This document shows positions 62,008-64,000 of a stretch of DNA of 64,000 nt, piece by piece. Position 1 is the first letter of the stretch. Every line of letters begins with the position of its first letter. This DNA is from Microtetraspora sp. NBRC 13810. Its GTDB lineage: Bacteria; Actinomycetota; Actinomycetes; Streptosporangiales; Streptosporangiaceae. A model generated the notes under the pieces. That model was not told where the DNA came from and made no database searches. It saw nothing but the letters and a program-made list of their open reading frames with translations. The position numbers and the translations under genes were made by a program. The stretch covers positions 62,001 through 126,000 of the forward strand of contig NZ_BSRQ01000020.1 in the NCBI RefSeq assembly GCF_030268685.1, given 5' to 3'.

Positions 62008-64000
62008 TCACTTCTCTTCCGTCTGGTCCGCGGGGCCGTTGAAGCAGATCGCCTCGGGCACCCTGACCATCTGCAAGGCCAGGTCGGCGGGTCCCAGGGG
62101 GCCGACAGGGGTGCCGTGCGCGGTGTCGAGGGCCTGGCCGAGTGCGGGGACGAGCGAACCGAGGTCGAGGACGAGGCCGGTGCCGGTCCGCAGGTGGTCC
62201 AGGACGCGGAACGTCACGTAGGGGAACGGGTCTCCCAGCGTGGGCGGCAGCAGGTGGCGCAGCGGGATGAGGCCGTCGTCGTCGACGCCGAACCGGAAGC
62301 CTTCGTGCGGTTCCCGTAGCTCGACCGTGTCGGGGATCCCGTCGAACAGGCACAGCAGCACCGTCGGGGAGAGGTGGTCCATCCGCAGCACCGGCAGCAG
62401 TTGGCCGGTGGGGTCGTAGCCTCGGACGACCAGGTTCGGCCAGCCGGAGACGATCGCGGAGCGGAGCAGGAAACCCGAGATCCGCCCTGGTGCCGCCGTC
62501 GCGCGGGACCCGCCGCGGGTGGGGCGGGGGCGGGTGATGCCGCGTTGGGTGTCGCGGTGGGCGGCGGCCTCCTGGGCGGCGGCGGCGCGGACGGCGTCGC
62601 CCATGATCTGGTCCTGGAGGGTGTCGCGGCTGGACTGCGCGCCGATGCTGAGGGCGCCGGAGACCAGCGCGTCCAGCCAGTTCGGGTCGAGGTGGAAGAA
62701 GCGCAGCGACTCCGGTGGCAGCATCCGCTCGTCGGCGACCAGTTGGGTGAACGGTACGCCGTTGAGCAGCAGCCGCTGCCCCAGCCAGTTCGCGACCGGG
62801 GCCAGGTCGTCCTTGAGGGGGGCCTCGCCGAGCGCGTCGGTGATGGCGGACCGGGTCTGCGCGGAGTCGAGGAAGTCCGCGAGGGCTTTCGCCTGGTCGC
62901 CGGGTGGCGCGGCGGGGGCGGGTGGTGACCAGGTCCCGGTGGCGTCGGGTGGTGGTGCGCCGAGGACGGTCAGCAGGTGGCCGTCGAGCATGGCGCCGAA
63001 CGCCGCGCGGGCGGTTGCCGCCGCCGGCCCGCCGCCCGCCGGGAGGTGTGTGCTGGTCGCCTGATGGTAGAGGGCGTCGACCAGGGTCCGGCCCCCGCGT
63101 TTCAGGGCCGTGAGGTGCTGGGCGAAGGCGGAGTCCGCCAGGGCGAGTGCCCGGCCGGTCTCGAAGGCGGCTGCCAGCGACAGGTCGAAGGTTCCCCATG
63201 CCGGGTCGTAGCCGATGAGTTCGTCCGCCGACGTGGCGCCGGCCGCCTGGGGGGTGGTGGCGGGCACGACCGGGGTGAGCGGTCCGCGGTACCAGCCGTA
63301 GGTGGTCTCGCCGGAGCGGGTCACGTAGGGCAGGGGGACGTAGCCGTCGTCGAGCCGCCGGGCGACCTGCCGCCGGGGGTCGGCGGTGTCGTCCGTGTCC
63401 GGGTAGGGGGAGGTCAGTCTGAGCCACATCTCCTCGCGCGGCGCCGTCTCGGTGGAGTGCGGGCGGCGGGTCAGACCTTCGGCGAGTTCGCGGAAGTCGG
63501 CCTGGGGGTCGGCGTGACACCACAGGGACCAGCTGTACAGGGAGAGCAGCGCGACCGAGGTGTGGCCGGTGAAGTCGGGGTTGTCCACCAGGATCTTCTG
63601 GTGGCCTTCGAGGGAGACGAGGTGCACGATGTTCTTGGCGCCGGTCGCGGAGTCGGGTGGGGCGGCGGCCGGGAAGCGGCCCGCGACGATCACGGAGAAC
63701 AGTCCGTCCTCGTCGATGCCGAGGATGGGCCGGTCGCCGGTGTTGGCGCCGCGGCAGTGCGCCAGGAACCTCAGCTCCTCCAGCCGGGGCGCCACCGCCT
63801 GGAAGTCCTCGGCGGTGACCTGGATGTAGCGGCAGGGCGTGTCCTGGTCGATGTCGGCTTCCAGGGTCATGCCGGGTTTGAGGACGGCTGGGTCCGGGGT
63901 GAGGAAGTCCCGTACGGTGGCGGAGATCGTCCGGGTCGGGTCGGTGGCGGCCCCGGTGAGCTGGTCGTCGGTGAGGACCAGCAGCGCCAGCCAGGGGGTG
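62008..64000 (-). CDS. Large hypothetical protein, 5' end beyond window
   Basis: The frame is open to the right window edge, so the true start lies outside; at least 663 codons are seen. The visible part starts with TPWLALLVLTDDQL and contains FLAHCRGANTGDRPIL, GLFSVIVAGRFP and NIVHLVSLEGHQKILVDN, and ends EAICFNGPADQTEEK. It has no signal peptide in the visible part. The downstream 1255-residue gene begins 2 bp after its stop. Function not recognised; see the linked large gene. Confidence 0.62.
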   Translation of the reverse strand, partial: TPWLALLVLTDDQLTGAATDPTRTISATVRDFLTPDPAVLKPGMTLEADIDQDTPCRYIQVTAEDFQAVAPRLEELRFLAHCRGANTGDRPILGIDEDGLFSVIVAGRFPAAAPPDSATGAKNIVHLVSLEGHQKILVDNPDFTGHTSVALLSLYSWSLWCHADPQADFRELAEGLTRRPHSTETAPREEMWLRLTSPYPDTDDTADPRRQVARRLDDGYVPLPYVTRSGETTYGWYRGPLTPVVPATTPQAAGATSADELIGYDPAWGTFDLSLAAAFETGRALALADSAFAQHLTALKRGGRTLVDALYHQATSTHLPAGGGPAAATARAAFGAMLDGHLLTVLGAPPPDATGTWSPPAPAAPPGDQAKALADFLDSAQTRSAITDALGEAPLKDDLAPVANWLGQRLLLNGVPFTQLVADERMLPPESLRFFHLDPNWLDALVSGALSIGAQSSRDTLQDQIMGDAVRAAAAQEAAAHRDTQRGITRPRPTRGGSRATAAPGRISGFLLRSAIVSGWPNLVVRGYDPTGQLLPVLRMDHLSPTVLLCLFDGIPDTVELREPHEGFRFGVDDDGLIPLRHLLPPTLGDPFPYVTFRVLDHLRTGTGLVLDLGSLVPALGQALDTAHGTPVGPLGPADLALQMVRVPEAICFNGPADQTEEK

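Noticed and set aside
58238-63523. Single 1761-residue frame at the right end
   Set aside because: The part upstream of 62005 lies inside the coding sequence of the preceding large gene in another phase and is Arg/Pro-rich; the protein was started at ATG 62005.

Overview
The window is a very GC-rich, densely coded stretch of an actinomycete chromosome (Streptomyces/Nonomuraea/Actinomadura-like; genus not decidable from sequence alone). Pointers are the third-position G/C bias, many GTG starts, 4-base ATGA/GTGA gene overlaps, and families such as TioE-type MerR, ECF42/DGPF, SigE-type sigma factors, HisKA_3 two-component pairs and streptogrisin-like proteases. I saw no tRNA, rRNA or CRISPR array. 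Mobile DNA is limited to one possible transposase tail.

Layout. 1-5.7 kb: a malonate decarboxylase operon on the minus strand (mdcA-B-C-D-E-G-H, last gene cut by the window edge). 5.8-8.3 kb: the most unusual locus, a minus-strand gene fusing a uracil-DNA-glycosylase-like domain to an ADP-ribosyltransferase domain, divergent from a macrodomain gene. 8.6-16.8 kb: an orphan sensor kinase, a P450 with a 37-residue downstream ORF and a divergent regulator, an AhpD-like protein, an S1 protease, an MBL-fold hydrolase and several broken genes (ArsR-like, GNAT, esterase). 17-25.4 kb: transketolase and 6-phosphogluconate dehydrogenase, then a sugar ABC transporter with ROK kinase and divergent LacI regulator. 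25.6-30.4 kb: MarR/FAD oxidoreductase pair, a decayed alpha/beta hydrolase, an XRE/membrane-protein pair with an operator-promoter, and a possible Tn3-type transposase tail.

30.4-36.5 kb: four co-oriented genes for secreted or membrane, histidine-rich proteins (possibly metal related), divergent from a kinase/response-regulator pair. 36.8-40.6 kb: a UvrA-like ABC ATPase flanked by two reciprocal halves of a duplicated araC-glyoxalase module. 40.7-46.3 kb: stress/detoxification regulators with partners (MerR; HxlR with quinone oxidoreductase; TetR with an MFS-SDR operon). 46.3-57 kb: a SigE-type sigma factor with membrane sensor, an ankyrin-like protein, a four-repeat secreted protein, ArsR-SRPBCC, a two-component pair with a glycine/histidine expansion, a SnoaL-like protein and a DGPF-ECF42 sigma module. 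57-64 kb: three very large or repetitive proteins of unknown function in one minus-strand operon that leaves the window.

Best candidate for an undescribed system: the UDG-ART/macrodomain pair. By analogy with DarT-DarG-type chemistry, one protein could attach ADP-ribose (perhaps to DNA or a DNA-bound target recognised by the glycosylase fold) and the other could remove or read it. The secondary candidates are the large-protein block at the right end and the four-gene histidine-rich operon.
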